Below, in pieces: positions 11,914 through 24,500 of a DNA stretch of 64,000 nt. Each line of letters starts with the position of its first letter. Position 1 is the first letter of the stretch. A model generated the notes under the pieces. It was not told the DNA's origin and searched no databases. It was given only the letters and a program-made list of their open reading frames with translations. The position numbers were made by a program, and so were the translations under genes. The DNA lies in contig NC_060209.1 in NCBI RefSeq assembly GCF_021130785.1, forward strand, positions 26,119,001 through 26,183,000. Reading direction: 5' to 3'. Source of the stretch: Homalodisca vitripennis (lineage: Eukaryota; Arthropoda; Insecta; Hemiptera; Cicadellidae).

Positions 11914-11924
<11 letters not shown>

Positions 11925-11980
<56 letters not shown>
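11925..11980. repeat. (TA)n microsatellite
   Basis: About 56 bp of TA repeat directly downstream of the tRNA-like segment; probably the tail of that SINE. Confidence 0.9.
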
Positions 11981-13595
11981 AATTGTACTATTCAAGTGTT
12001 ATGTTTTAATAGCCAACCATTGAAGCTTATATCCATGAAAAATGAAGAGATCTTATTAGAAGAACTCTTAACGTAGAAGATTTATTTTTTTTCATTCAGC
12101 ATATACAGGTCGTCCTGCAGTGATTATCCTAAAACAAAGGTTACAGCCGGTGACGTAATTGTGGGTTGATGGGGGAAGTAGAATTTCAAAGTCCTAGAAA
12201 TAAAAAAGAAGTTTGAATAATATCAATCAAACTTAAATTAAACACATTAGTTAAATGTTTAAGCAATAAATTAAGCCAAGTTTACATACTTAAAAAAGGT
12301 ATTCTGTAGCCCCTGTGTGGATTGGTCTTCATGTATACTTCAACATTTCCTTATCCTGTATATTGAGGGAATACATGTTGATAACCATTCTAGGAACAAG
12401 TAAACAAGAATCCGCACTGCACCTAATAAGCAATGTTTACCAGCCTGATACAAACTGCTACAGTTTCCTGATGCTTATACAACCCGGTAAATTTAACTGT
12501 TATCAGTCATCATTTTGAGTGCTTACAATAACGAAATCGTGTGTTATGAAGAAAATATTCTTTGCACAATAATGCTAATAAAGTTAATTTTGCCTTATAG
12601 TCCGACTTTTTATATTTGAAAGAAATATGTAATTTCCGGACATTTGCCATCGTTCAGTGATAAAAAATCCTTCAATCGCCTAAAGAATTAATTCTTTAAA
12701 TTTTTAATTTAATTTATAAACTATTTCATGCTACCAAAAAATTCATTATATGTAGTGTTTAATAAATACCGAGTTGAGCTAGATTGAAAATGTTTAATTT
12801 GATGACGTAAATTTTAGTTTTGTAATTTAGAATTTTCTCTGTATTATATTGATTTATAACAACGTAAAGCAGTCTGCATACATTTATTTAAGGTGAGTCT
12901 TTGATGGACTGAATGTCTCACAGTTTGCCCGTGACGAACGTGATTGTCTCAAGGGACGAGATGATGTCAGCTGTCAGGCATTGGCTCTCTTCACTTATTG
13001 ATCTGCCTCGACTTTAAGTGATAACATGTTCTCGTGTCTTCTTGTATTTATAGTGTTTCCTTGTATAAAACTTTGAATTGGACAGAGTATAATATTGTTA
13101 TAAAGCATATAGCTGGCTTAAATAGGCAACGATATAAAAAAAACTTGAAATATTCTATCTACTGTATATTATTATAAATACGTATATATTAAACATTTTT
13201 TTTATTTTTTTCATCCTAAATAAAAAAATGATTTTTACTTATGCATACAGTAGTTTCGATGCTTCAAATAACCAAACAATTAACTATATTTTGTGGTGTA
13301 TTCAGATGTCATAAAGTTGGCAAATCTTGTCCACAAATAAAAATTATGTTAAAAGTCATCTGTCTGATTTTAATAAAATATAAAAACTATATATGAGTTG
13401 AAAATGAGCCAAAATCCGACTTTTCAGTTTCAAGCTAGTGGTCCAAACGTTTAAAAAGATATTTATATTGGTATTGATTTAATGCGGACGACCAACCGAT
13501 TAGTTTCATTGTGCATCGAATAATTACTTTAAAAGTGAAAGATATATGAAACCCCTACATACAACCTATTGCAACAACAATAAACAGTATTCACT

Positions 13596-13669
13596 AAATT
13601 ATGAATTGGTATTTAATAATTTCAAACTAATTTATGAATTGGTATTTAATAATTTCAAAGCCTCATTTC
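13596..13669 (+). repeat. Short tandem duplication, about 34-bp unit
   Basis: TATGAATTGGTATTTAATAA followed by TTTCAAA occurs twice in direct succession (about 13600 and 13633). Confidence 0.8.
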
Positions 13670-14862
13670 ATTTTCTAGCCTTTTTTCTGTGGAGTTTTGT
13701 AAAAAATATCAGTTTAGAATAATATTACTATGTTTTTTTAAAATAAAATAACAAAAAATGTAACAAAATAGGCCAGGTGCTATAGTGAATAATACATTTT
13801 ATGTATCAATGATTTTTACTTGAAAAGCCAATCTACATCCACATGCCAGAGTTGTAAGTAATTTATTGCATAGGTAATCTAACATATTTAATCTAAATAA
13901 TTTCCATGAAATACCCTGTATGTATTTGAAACTATACACACTCGTATCCATTGACTAATTAATTTAATTTAAGCGTTTTAAGATAATAACATATTTTCAT
14001 AAACATATATTATTACAATGATCTAGACAAGTATAAGTATAATTCTACATTATGTACATACTCGTAATGATGTAGTGGCTTTTATCAATCGTATTATCTT
14101 GGGTATTTTACCTGTAAGTGTATTGCAAAGTAACCTCTAACAAAAATATCGTCATTCAAATGTTAAAACACAAATTCAAAAAGAAAAGCAGTAAGAAACT
14201 TTAATCTCTCATAAAAAGTTGTTAAAACTATAAGTAGGTCTACTAAGATAATAAACTCCCATCCTGATTACAAAAAATTTTCCTTAAGATATTGCTTTGC
14301 ATAATTAAGATGCATTTTTGGTTCTCATCAGAAACTTTTCTTTTATAGTTTTAAACAAAACCTAATTTTGACGTAGAAAGCCTTGAGGATCGTATATAAG
14401 TATTTTCACCTCACGGTTGTATTTAATAACCAGTAAGAATGTAAATTGGAAGTACTTTGATTTATAAAAGAATAATTCAATTCATTCATAAACATTCAAT
14501 TCATTTAATTCTTATACATTTTTAAATCCAAACACATAGGCGAGATTTAAATAATAGTCCAATGTTACTACAAAATATTTATTTACTTAGTTATAATTAA
14601 TTTATAAGCAATACTCAAAATTAAAAGTGCAAATAAAAATACTTAACATTTTTAATAGTCCTGTTTACTACTTATTTAAAAGTAAAATGTAGACATTTCG
14701 TTCATCCATTGATTCTTTAACAGTAATATGCTAATATGTATAATAATTTTTAGTTACTCTCTTACGTAAAATCTAAATGTAAAAACCAACAATATATTAA
14801 AATCAATTTTTATAAATTTCTGTTTTTTGTTGTACATATCAATAATAGAAATAATAATATAT

Positions 14863-15005
14863 GCCACTTTACTCCAGAGGTGGAACCAACCACACTTCAT
14901 GTGTGCGTTCTGTCCGTTCGTGCAGGTATTGACTGTCAATGTGTCCGTGTTCACGCTTACTGCTATAGCCGTGGACCGGCATCGTGACATCCTCAACCCG
15001 CTTAG
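14863..15005 (+). pseudogene. Lkr: Leucokinin receptor exon: ECL1-TM3 (DRH motif)
   Basis: Encodes LLQRWNQPHFMCAFCPFVQ, then VNVSVFTLTAIAVDRHRDIL and NPLR. This includes the TM3 extracellular Cys, the TM3 core and the DRH motif (equivalent of DRY) for G-protein coupling, all typical of insect leucokinin receptors. The receptor-like reading starts at about 14863 (ATLLQ). The only acceptor in phase with the preceding exon is CTCCAG at 14877, which would drop about seven ECL1 residues. No AG precedes the ATLLQ stretch at the expected site, and the polypyrimidine tract is weak. The exon ends CTTAG|GTAGGT at 15005 (phase 2). Asp follows the DRHR where relatives usually have Ala. Confidence 0.85.
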
Positions 15006-15109
15006 GTAGGTTCATCCTTACTCTTCACATCCCTCTGATAAATTCACCAGAACAGTTATATGTTTAGCTCTTTATTCCTAAGAAGTTCATCTGAAAATCT
15101 GTTTTTCAG

Positions 15110-15231
15110 CGCAAGACCTTCGAAGTTACGTGCCAAGATATCCATAGCATGCATTTGGTGTGTCGCAGGGATCTTAGCTGTACCCATGGCTATTGCACTT
15201 AGAGTAGCCATTGTCGAGGAAGTCGATTCAA
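15110..15231 (+). pseudogene. Lkr: Leucokinin receptor exon: ICL2-TM4
   Basis: Follows a good acceptor (TGTTTTTCAG) after a 104-bp intron. Encodes ARPSKLRAKISIACIW (ICL2 and start of TM4), then AGILAVPMAIALRV and EEVDS. The TM4 Trp and the ARPSK loop match the leucokinin receptor family. Joining the preceding AG to the first C gives Ser where relatives have Arg. The donor is GTAGGT after 15231, with GTACGC four bases later as an alternative. The next expected exon(s), for ECL2, TM5, ICL3 and TM6, was not found downstream. Confidence 0.85.
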
Positions 15232-15667
15232 GTAGGTACGCACTTTCTTTATTAAAGAAATGTCAAATTATTTATTAACAATACAAACAAAATAAGAGTA
15301 ATGCTTCAATAGACTTATTTATAAAAAACTAGGTATTGAAATGTAGATGCTGCAAATGAACATCCTTTCACACCTTTGTTAAACCCCCTCTTGGAGTCAA
15401 ACACCTTCATTCACTTGAGAAGTTCTTGGTAGCAGCTGGGAACAATAAATCGATTCACTTCCTTTGCTGCCTGGTTTGCTAAGTGTTGAAAGCTGTGAGC
15501 ACAGTTATGTGTTTTGACGTGTGAATGAAATAGAATAAATTATTTATGAAAGATCTTTCTACACTGTTACTTTCATGAGTAATAACTGTTGACATACAAT
15601 ATAAATATTTTATTTTGCAATCAAATATATTTTAATTTACATTTTTTGAAAGAGCTTTTTAAATTCT

Positions 15668-15925
15668 TTAAATGTAACAGATGGGAACAAGAGAGTAGAC
15701 CACTCCTTCTTTGACAGAATATTGATGGTTTGATTGATAATTTAAATATTTACCTGTGTGTTTTTCCTTCCGAAAAACAGTTGTCTTAAGGACATCCCTA
15801 TCTATTAATACACACACATCCAAAAAAGGTAGCATGTGTTGGAATTCCCCTTCCATTGTGAGGTGGATGGAAGGAGAAATACTATTAATTACTAATTGTC
15901 TACTAATTATCAATATAATCCTATT
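15668..15925 (-). pseudogene. Penelope-like element reverse transcriptase fragment
   Basis: The minus-strand frame contains SISPSIHLTMEGEFQ, LPFLDVCV, KTTVFRKEKHTGKYLNYQSN and VKEGVVYSLV in order. This is the conserved C-terminal RT region of Penelope-like retroelements (FTmE.E, LPFLDv, vyRKpTHT.rYLny.S, vKrgvv.sLv). The catalytic RT palm motifs and a GIY-YIG domain are absent on either side, so it is a short dead fragment. It lies about 440 bp after the ICL2-TM4 exon, inside the intron where the missing receptor exon would be expected. Confidence 0.8.
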
Positions 15926-16789
15926 AGTTCCACTTTCTCTTTACGCAAATCATATGTTATCATCGCTATTCATTCCTTATAGAGAAGTCATACTGATTGG
16001 TTTGGCCATGTAGGTATATTTTTTCAATACAGGGACTAAATAATACGAGGAGTTTTTAAAGAAATCCATCCGGAATAAAATAAAATCCCGAAGATACGGA
16101 ATAAAATGTTTGAAGTTAACAATTACTGACTAAAAAGGAAAATAAATCTTAATATTATAATGGACTGTTAGGGGAGAATAGCTCTAAGACACAAGTTTAT
16201 ACGGTAAAATAATGGTTTAAAAAATGACAATTCAAATTGTGTCCCTGTAAAGCAACGAAACGCTACATCTGGTAGCAGTATTATGTTTTACCGACGCGAG
16301 ACGGTCGAGGAACACTACAAGTGTGCATTTACTCAGAGAACCCTCTCTCCTCCGTGCTTCACGTTTGGAGTGAACAAAAGCGAGATTATCACATGTGTTT
16401 GTAAGATATTTGGCTTTTAACATTTTTGGCAGCACGAAACCTGGAGATTTATTTAAGATCTTGAAATAAGAAAACTCGTCATTTCTATCTTTTTTCATTT
16501 TCGTTTGTTTATTTTTTAAATAATATAATTTTTAATATCAATAATTTTATATTTATAGACAAAATTAGGATTCAATTAATTAATCAGTTTGATTAATGAG
16601 TTAAAGAATTATTTCTGTTTTATAAATTTTAATCCTATGCTCCTCCATAAGTTAAGCCTATTGAAGTAAAAACTATAACTTTATCCACTCCCCATTAGGG
16701 TTCAAGTCTGTGAGGATTATGCCTTCCACTTAAATAAAAACATGGTACAGGAAAAACCTGAACTGTTACTTAAATCTAATTTTATAAAT

Positions 16790-17140
16790 CTGCAACGGCA
16801 AATCACCTACCGCAAATGTTCAAATATTGGGCTCCAAGGGTTAATCGATAGGATTATTCTGCGGGATGTAACAGTTGGAGTTAGTAGGACTCTCTAAAAG
16901 TTAAGGATCTTTACTAGCCATGTCATAAGTGAGTACTACCCTCCATGTCTGCTTTGGCTGGAGCTGGTTTCACCTTTTCTAAGGACACATGACTGAGATT
17001 AATTCTCAAAATCCTTCCACGTGGATTTTGGCAAGAGGTTGTCCCTAGCCCCAATCCAGAATATTATGTCACTCTAGAAGCAGGGCATAGTTTCTTTGCA
17101 ATCAATAAGTGCAAATTCTCAGATTCTTATCCTGAGAGTA
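16790..17140 (+). repeat. Interspersed repeat family A, copy 2
   Basis: Diverged copy of the repeat at 10790-11260, same strand. Shared elements include AAATATTGGGCTCCAAGGG, AGTTGGAGTTAGTAGGACTC, AAGTGCAAATTCTCAGATTC and TTATCCTGAGAGTAC. Confidence 0.55.
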
Positions 17141-19830
17141 CATTTTAAACGAATAACATTCTTATCAGAACTAAGATAATCATAACTGTGAGTGATGTCA
17201 AATGATTACTTTTTTGCCTTAAATACCTTTTACCTTTGTGATATATATTGAACTCTAGGTAGTTGTTTTTCGTAAAAATATACTGTAGGAAGTATCTTTA
17301 GTAAAATGTAACCAACTTTGAACAAAGGTTTATTATTTAATTTTACGAGAATGTGGGGGAATGTTTCAGATAAAAGGCCCAACCTCCGATACGCAGGGAT
17401 AATAGTTGAATAGCGCCATAGTAGAGAGAGCGGTAATTGGGTTGAGTCAGTGTCTTTGATCGGACCGTCATCCTTATCTGAGCGGTGGGTGAGCCCTGTG
17501 ACTCTTCTCCACTCAACTAGTACGTTCTGGACTTCTCCACTTGAATGTTCTGGAAGCAGCAAAAACCTTATAAGGAGTTGTAGCGTCCTAGCGAGTGGAG
17601 TTGACCGCAGAAATCAACTTGTGAAAAGACAGAACTAGTGGTTATGCTCGTGACAGCTGGATTTGTATTAATAATAATTAATGTGTCAATGTTAAATAGA
17701 CTCATGTCATGTGTAACTAAAAAGACAATTAAGTAATAGTGGATTATTACATAATAAATTAGTAACATTTAGTGAGTTTTGTAAACAAGTAGTTTATTTA
17801 ATGCCAACATAGTTTTAAGTAAATTTTACATAAATTAAGTAATTTTACAATTCATATTTATTGTAAAATTAATAAGTATTTAGTAGTTTTATTACTAACG
17901 GAGTGTTTTATTCAAGTTAACGCGTAGCAATATTGGTTCTAGTCAAGGGATTTATAGTTTTATTACAGTTAAGCTTGATAAACATATTATATAATAAATA
18001 CGCCGTTTTTTCCAAATAATTTTATGCACGCTGAAGAGATATTGCTTGCGCCTAATAAAGAAGAAATCAATGTGGTTAACTTAATACAAATATCGTTAAC
18101 AACTCACCGCATAACATTACAAGTTTACCAACCCTACAAATATCGGAATAAATAAACTCCCTTTTATTAAAAATATGATTGGGATATTTTGTACCTGGTA
18201 ATTCCAAAAATAAGTGCAGTGCAATATCAGGTGATCGGTCAGGTTTACCAACCATCCGACTAATAAAATAAACTACCTGTTCAAACGACCATCTTAAAAG
18301 GGGTTATTATTATTTATAAACCACAAGGAAAAAAAATAAACTCAAACCCTACACCCAGTGCTTGTTGTTCTCAAAACCTTTTTCACTATAATATTTAAAA
18401 ACTAAAAAGAATTACATGCATATTTCATGACAAAAATACTTACAATATAGGTACTAAGGTAATAAGAGAATTGTGATAGTCTGAACGTTTTGACCAAAAA
18501 CTGTTTTTTGAGCGCAGCTGTCATAAACGACGCAACCAATAATTAACTTAACAAAATTGATTGTTTGGTCTTATTATTACACACAACTTTGCCCATTTCA
18601 TCTTTGCCGTATCTCTTATGGTCTCGAAGATTTCTTCAGTGTGCATAAAATTTGAAACACACGGTATATAAAGTTAAGTATTAATAGAAAATACTTAAAA
18701 CTAAATTAAACATGAAACTTTGTTACTCTAAAGTCTTAAAGAGCTATTTGTAATTTTCAACACACGTTATGAAATAAAAACTTCAAGAATCAATTTTGCT
18801 TAAAAGAATGAACACGTCTGCGAGGCTCTGACAAGACCGCCAGTTATTACGAACCTTGTTCTCTTGTAAAGACTTAAGGGAGTTCAGCCGCCCTCCAGAG
18901 ATCATTTCAGTGAGGGTTTCATCAAAAGTAGATTTAATCTCAATGCCATAAACCCTCAAAATATAAGGAATTCTGCTCACATCATGGTAAGTATACAAAT
19001 TAGTACGTGTTACCAATCAAATAGAGATCGGAAATAACAAATATTACAGTTTAAACAATAATGTTTTTAACTTATAAAATTTTTTAAAAGTATTTTACTT
19101 AACTTCTATGATATTTTATATGGCAGATAATGTATGTGCCAGTCTGATATTTTCAAACTGATACATCAGTTCATTATTGACGCATCATAAAAAATTCCTT
19201 CCTGCATTTTTCCGAAAATAATTATTTACCTTCTATAAAATACATGTCACGTTTAATGTTGTACTCAGACTGTCTCTTAAGTTTCACCTATTCTTATATC
19301 GTGTGGAAAATAAAAATATATGTTCTTTTAATATTTTTATAATTTCTTTTATAAATAGAAGTTTCTAATTAACAGCCTATAATGTGCACCCAATAATCTT
19401 GAAGGGATTTACATTTTTATAACCTGTACAAAGGCAGAACTCAAAATATAGAATATTATTAATTAAAGTTTGAGCTATCTTGGCAATGAAACAAAAATAT
19501 ATTGTTACCAAAATCTTAAGAAAATGAAATCATGTACTTTCTTATTTTTTTAAATGTGAAAAATTTAATTTAGGGGATGTGTTAAAATTTAAATCATTAT
19601 GAAGCACTTTAAATTTTAATAAAACTAAGTAATGTTTACCTTAACTTAAAAATATATTTTGAGATGTCTCAATTCAAGAAATGAAAATTTGTATGGATTT
19701 GTGAAAGATTTAACTGTAAATCTATTGTGAGATTCCTAATTTTAAAGGAGTTAATAACATATGAACGATAGTCAAAGGAAGTTTATATAATAGCGTACTA
19801 TTTAAAACAAAATTTAAAGTAAAGTAAATA
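17141..19830. other. Intronic AT-rich DNA, no recognised feature
   Basis: A 110-codon minus-strand frame (17230-17562) and a 77-codon one (18783-19016) have no motif I recognise and no clear splice context. Receptor TM5/TM6 signatures were looked for here by eye and not seen. Confidence 0.5.
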
Positions 19831-19834
19831 ATCT

Positions 19835-20015
19835 TTTATTTTACAAACTGAAGTTAGGACTAAAAAGCCCTTTCTAACAACTAATCTGGGGACCATCGGT
19901 CTAAAGGTGACATTGAAACTATCACAAATGGCCGAACAAGCGGGCTGCTTGCTAGGGCAGGATCGCTCAGCGGTCTCCCATTTAAATAGCAGTCTCTCTC
20001 GACGTTGCATAGTTC
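19835..20015 (-). repeat. Interspersed repeat family B, copy 1
   Basis: On the minus strand it reads CCGATGGTCCCCAGATTAG, GTTAGAAAGGGC and TTAGTCCTAACTTCAG, then TTTGTAAAATAAAAG. It aligns with 41400-41560 on the + strand. The shared AAAATAAAA end suggests a retroposon 3' end. Confidence 0.5.
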
Positions 20016-20121
20016 GGTTAGGATGACTTTTGAAAAACGGTACCTATCATGGACAGAGTCGTCAGAAATATAATTTTCTGTGTTGTTGGGTTTGTTTGAT
20101 TAAAATATTCAATATGAGAAC

Positions 20122-20485
20122 TGTAGTGTATTTAGTGTGAGAAGTACTAAGTTGGTAGGTATCCATAGTGATATTTAATGTCTGCACCAGTGATGTTGGC
20201 AGTATGTATTGTCAGGCGATGTAACATACGATGTGGTCTAAAAAGAATAAAGAATGCTCATAGGCTGCTCTCCTGTGACGTCACATCACGCCACTACCCT
20301 ACAACCAACGGTCCAAGCTGGCCAGCCACCAGTCCACCCGAAGTCCACCACCAGACACCGTCATGTAACCTCCGCGTCCCGTCCGTTCCTTTACGAGCGG
20401 TCCTAGAGCAATGTTACTCTAAATGTGTAGTTTAATTATTCTTCCCGACCCATAGAGAGTACAGTGTCGACTCGCATACATTACA
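20122..20485 (+). repeat. 5' LTR
   Basis: Starts TGTAGTGTATTTAGTG and ends CGCATACATTACA. It differs from the 3' LTR only by four one-base length differences (A run near 20240, T near 20265, T near 20285, C near 20402), with no substitution seen. Contains AATAAAG, a possible polyadenylation signal. Confidence 0.95.
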
Positions 20486-20618
20486 GTGGCGACGAGGAAA
20501 ACAACTGCAACAGTGGAACGTCGCTTACAGTGGCGACGAGGAAAACAACTACAACAGTGGAACGTCGCTTTACAGTGGCGACGAGGAAAACAACTACAAC
20601 AGTGAATTACAGTGATTT
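20486..20618 (+). repeat. Triplicated primer-binding-site leader
   Basis: The LTR-adjacent sequence TTACAGTGGCGACGAGGAAA occurs three times, with TGGCGACGAGG at 20487, 20531 and 20576 (periods 44 and 45 bp). The first copy abuts the LTR and is the expected primer-binding site. Each repeat also carries the LTR's final TTACA, so the LTR/leader junction itself was multiplied. The cognate tRNA was not identified. Confidence 0.85.
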
Positions 20619-20824
20619 AGTGCGGAAGGGCAACAAGCAATGAACACGTGCAAATAACCGGACATTCCAACGGTCGGGAGTAGTAAGGTACGCCGATCGA
20701 TATAAACTATTCTTGGTGTAAGCAGCGCACAAGCTGATTTTTATCGTTGCAATTAATGCCGTTAGACGATTATTTTTACCGGGGACATTTTAAACAGTTA
20801 TTACGGAGTGTACAAGAAAACAAA

Positions 20825-21592
20825 ATGGCAACTATCGGGTCTATGGGTTATTTTGATAGTGCGGAAGAATCGTGGCAGTCTTATATAGAGAGATTTGAGT
20901 TTTTTATTGATTGTAATGATATCGATAATTCAAAGAAACTAAGCACTTTGTTGACAGTTATGGGTGTAAGGACCTATACGTTACTGAAAGACTTAATTAC
21001 ACCAGACAAACCGTCTGACAAGTCGTACAAAGGAAATTGTGGACACTATAGCGAATCATCTGCATCCCCAAGCCTTCTTTTATCCCGGAAAGATTTAAAT
21101 TTAGTAGGCGGAATCAATTGGATCATGAAACGGTTAGCGATTATATTGTGCATTTAAAACAGTTATCTAAGTATTGTGAATTTGGTGATAAATTGCCAGA
21201 CTACTTAAGGGACAGATTAGTCGCGGGTCTGCGAGACCAACAGATACAGAAAAGACTTCTCGGGGAGGAGAACCTCACTTATGAAAAAGCCGTGCAAATA
21301 GCTACTGCAATGGAATTTGCTGAGAAGGGGGCGGCCCAGATGAACAACTGCAGGAGGACGTATTCACCGGATGCAGAGCAGCGGGTCGATACCGAAAAGG
21401 ACACAGGCGGCGAGCATCGCAGCGAGACGGTCATCGGACGGCGGGAAGGCGCTGGGAGACATCACCTGCTATTGTTGCGGCAAGCGAGGATCACACACAG
21501 CATCGCAATGTCGGTTTCGTGAGTACACGTGTAATCATTGTAAAAAGAAGGGACACCTTGAAAGAGTTTGTAGATCGAAAAAATTATGTTAA
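20825..21592 (+). pseudogene. Retrotransposon gag (frameshifted)
   Basis: The likely start is ATG at 20825 (MATIGSMGYFDSAEESWQSY). The capsid-like part includes WQSYIERFEFF and, in another frame, HLKQLSKYCEFG and DRLVAGLRD. The nucleocapsid part carries two zinc knuckles, CYCCGKRGSHTASQC and CNHCKKKGHLERVC, which bind genomic RNA in such elements. The frame changes near 21020 (extra A in an A run) and again between the capsid-like part and the knuckles. The gag frame ends after the second knuckle at 21592, overlapping the pol frame. No intact product is expected from the sequence as written. Confidence 0.85.
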
Positions 21593-24500
21593 CAAACCTA
21601 ATGAGAACAAACCAAATGTTTTTACAAATAGGTCTAAGGAGCCTTCAGCTAAAGGGAAACAGTTTTACAGCAATAAAAAGCAATATGTTTATAAAGGTAG
21701 GCAGCACTATGTAGAGGAAAGTAAAGAATCAGCAGAGTCCGGTTCAGATAATCACTGGAAACATAAAGACAATGACGATGTGTATGACATTTCCAATCTA
21801 TTTACGGTTAAAGAAATAGAAACTAAGATTAATAAAATTGAGCCAATAACGGTACAGTTATTAGTGGAAAGTAAGGAAATTGTATTTGAAGTCGATAGTG
21901 GGGCTTGTGTTTCAGTTATGTCAGAAAAAGATTGTAAGACTAAGTTAGGAAATATAAACATGTATCCATCTAGCTTAGTATTAAGTTCATATACACATGA
22001 AAAGATCAGGCCTTTAGGTAAGGTTATGGTCAATGTACAACATAGAGGTAAAGAGAAACAATTAGCTTTATACATCGTAGCTAATGGGGCTAATCCCTTG
22101 TTAGGGCGTGATTGGATGCAAGCATTAGATTTAACAGTTAGAGTGCCTAGTAATGTAAACAATGTACAGTCAGCTGATCGCACGAGCATGGTGGGGGGTT
22201 GTGCCAACTGCAGGCGGCAGCGCGGCAGACGCATGCACGCCTGTCAGTGGAAGCCACAACACACCTGTAGAGGTAAACAAACAAACATCTTGTTAATCCG
22301 TCTGTTGGTCAACAACAACAAACAAATAGAATTACTGTACAATGAGTTTCCAAATGTATTTACGGATAAGTTGGGATGTTTCAAGGGTGCACCAGTTAAA
22401 TTAAAGTTAAAAGAAAATGTAGTACCAAAATACTTTAAACCTAGGACGTTACCTTTTACACTTAAAGAAAAAGTAGAAGCCGAGCTGACTAGACTAGAAC
22501 AAGAGAACGTTATTTCACCAGTAGATACCAGTGAATGGGGGACTCCCATTGTACCAATTATTAAGGCTAATGGGAAAATAAGAATTTGTGGGGATTATAA
22601 AATAACTGTAAATCCGTTCTTGGAGGTAGACCGACACCCGTTACCGAAAATTGAAGAAATATTTGCCAGCCTACAAAACGGAGAAAAATTCTCTAAAATA
22701 GATTTATCTTCAGCCTTATCAGCAGCTTAAACTAGATGTAGATAGTCAAACGTATTGTACAATTAGCACACACAAAGGATTGTATGCTTACAATCGCCTA
22801 TGTTTTGGTATCAGTTCAGCACCGGGAATATTCCAGAGAATAATAGAACGAACATTACAAGGTATCCCGGGGGTAACTGTATTTTTAGATGACATTCTAG
22901 TAACAGTAAAAACAATGAGGAAACACATGCATAGACTTAGACTAGTGTGTCAAAGACTTGAAGAGACAATGGGTTCACAGTGAGCAAGAACAAATGTAAA
23001 TTTTTTCTGTGACAGTTTAGAATATTTAGGTTTTGTTATCAGTAAACAAGGGTTGCATACCGCACCTAGTAAGGTTGAAGCAATTGTCAAGGCACCTGAA
23101 CCTCAAAATGTGACACAGCTTAAAGCCCTTCCTTGGTCTTGTTAATTACTATTCACGTTTCATTCCTAGGATATCCACTATTTTAACCCCAATGTATTCA
23201 GTTGTTAAGAAAGGATACCGATTTTTGTATTTAATTTAGCATGTAAGAAGGCACTACAAGAGATTAAGCAAAAGTTAATCTCTGCTGAAGTTTTAGCGCA
23301 TTATGATCCTGCATTACCACTAGTGGTAGCCAGTGAATGCTAGTCCATATGGCATTGCATTCAGTTTTTGAGTCAGATTCAATACGACGGTACAGAAAGA
23401 CCTATAATCATTCGCAAGTTAGAGTGTTAAATAGCGCTGAGAAAAAACTATTCACAAATAGATAAGGAAGCATTAAGCATTGTATTTGGTGTTAAGAAAT
23501 TTAGTCAATATTTTATATGGTACACAGTTTTTTGTTAAAGAACTGATCATAAGCCTTTAGTGGCTATTTTTGGACCAAAGAAAGGGTTACCTGCTTTCGC
23601 AGCCAGTAGGTTACAACGATACGCTTTGTTTTTAAGTGGTTTCCAATATGAGATTGGTGTATGTTAAGTCCCAAAACCATGGCAATGCCGATGGTTTATC
23701 TAGATTACCTGTAAATAGTGAGATTAAAGATGAAATCTCGGATGATGACCTTAATATTAATGTCATAGGTACCTATTTGCAGTGTTTAGCTGAAAATGAC
23801 ATACCATTATAGCTATGTAGACATAAAAAGAGAAATCAATGGTAGATAGTGAAATCAAAAAGGTAATATCCTATGTAGAATTAGGTTGGCCTATTGTAAA
23901 CTGAACCAGATCTAAAGCCATTCGAAATTAGACAGTCGGAATTAACCTTGGAGCAAGGAATCCTAATGTGGGGGTACAGGGTGGTAATACCTAAAAGGTT
24001 CAGAATAAACATTCTGAACGAATTGCATACTTCACACATAGGTATTGTTCGCATGAAGGCATTAGCCCGTGCATATGTATGGTGGCCTAATATCGACCGG
24101 GACATAGAACAACTAGCTAACAGCTGTGCAGCCTGTTTGGAGGAACGAGCAAAACCGCCCAAGGCTTTCCTGCATCATTGGAATGTTTCCGGAACGAGTT
24201 TGGTCTCGAATTCATATTGATTTTTTTGGACCTTTTTCAGTCCAAGTTATTTTTGGTGGTAAAAGATGCGTACTCTAAGTGGCCAGAGGTGTTGCCCGTT
24301 TGCTTCAACGGCAGCTGTTCACACGATTGTGAAATTAAGGGAATTATTTAGTAGGTATGGTATTGTAGACCACATAGTGTCCGACAACGGACCACCTTTT
24401 ACCAGTCAAGAGTTTAAAGAATTTTTTTGATGTCAAATGGTATCAAACACACGTTTTCACCACCTTACCACCCAGAAACCAATGGTTTGGCAGAACGGTC

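Noticed and set aside
15060..15278. 72-codon frame taken as a complete small protein
   Set aside because: Only the middle (15110-15231) is receptor exon; the rest is intron read-through.
17230..17562. 110-codon minus-strand frame
   Set aside because: No recognised domain, no similarity to neighbours and no splice or promoter context.
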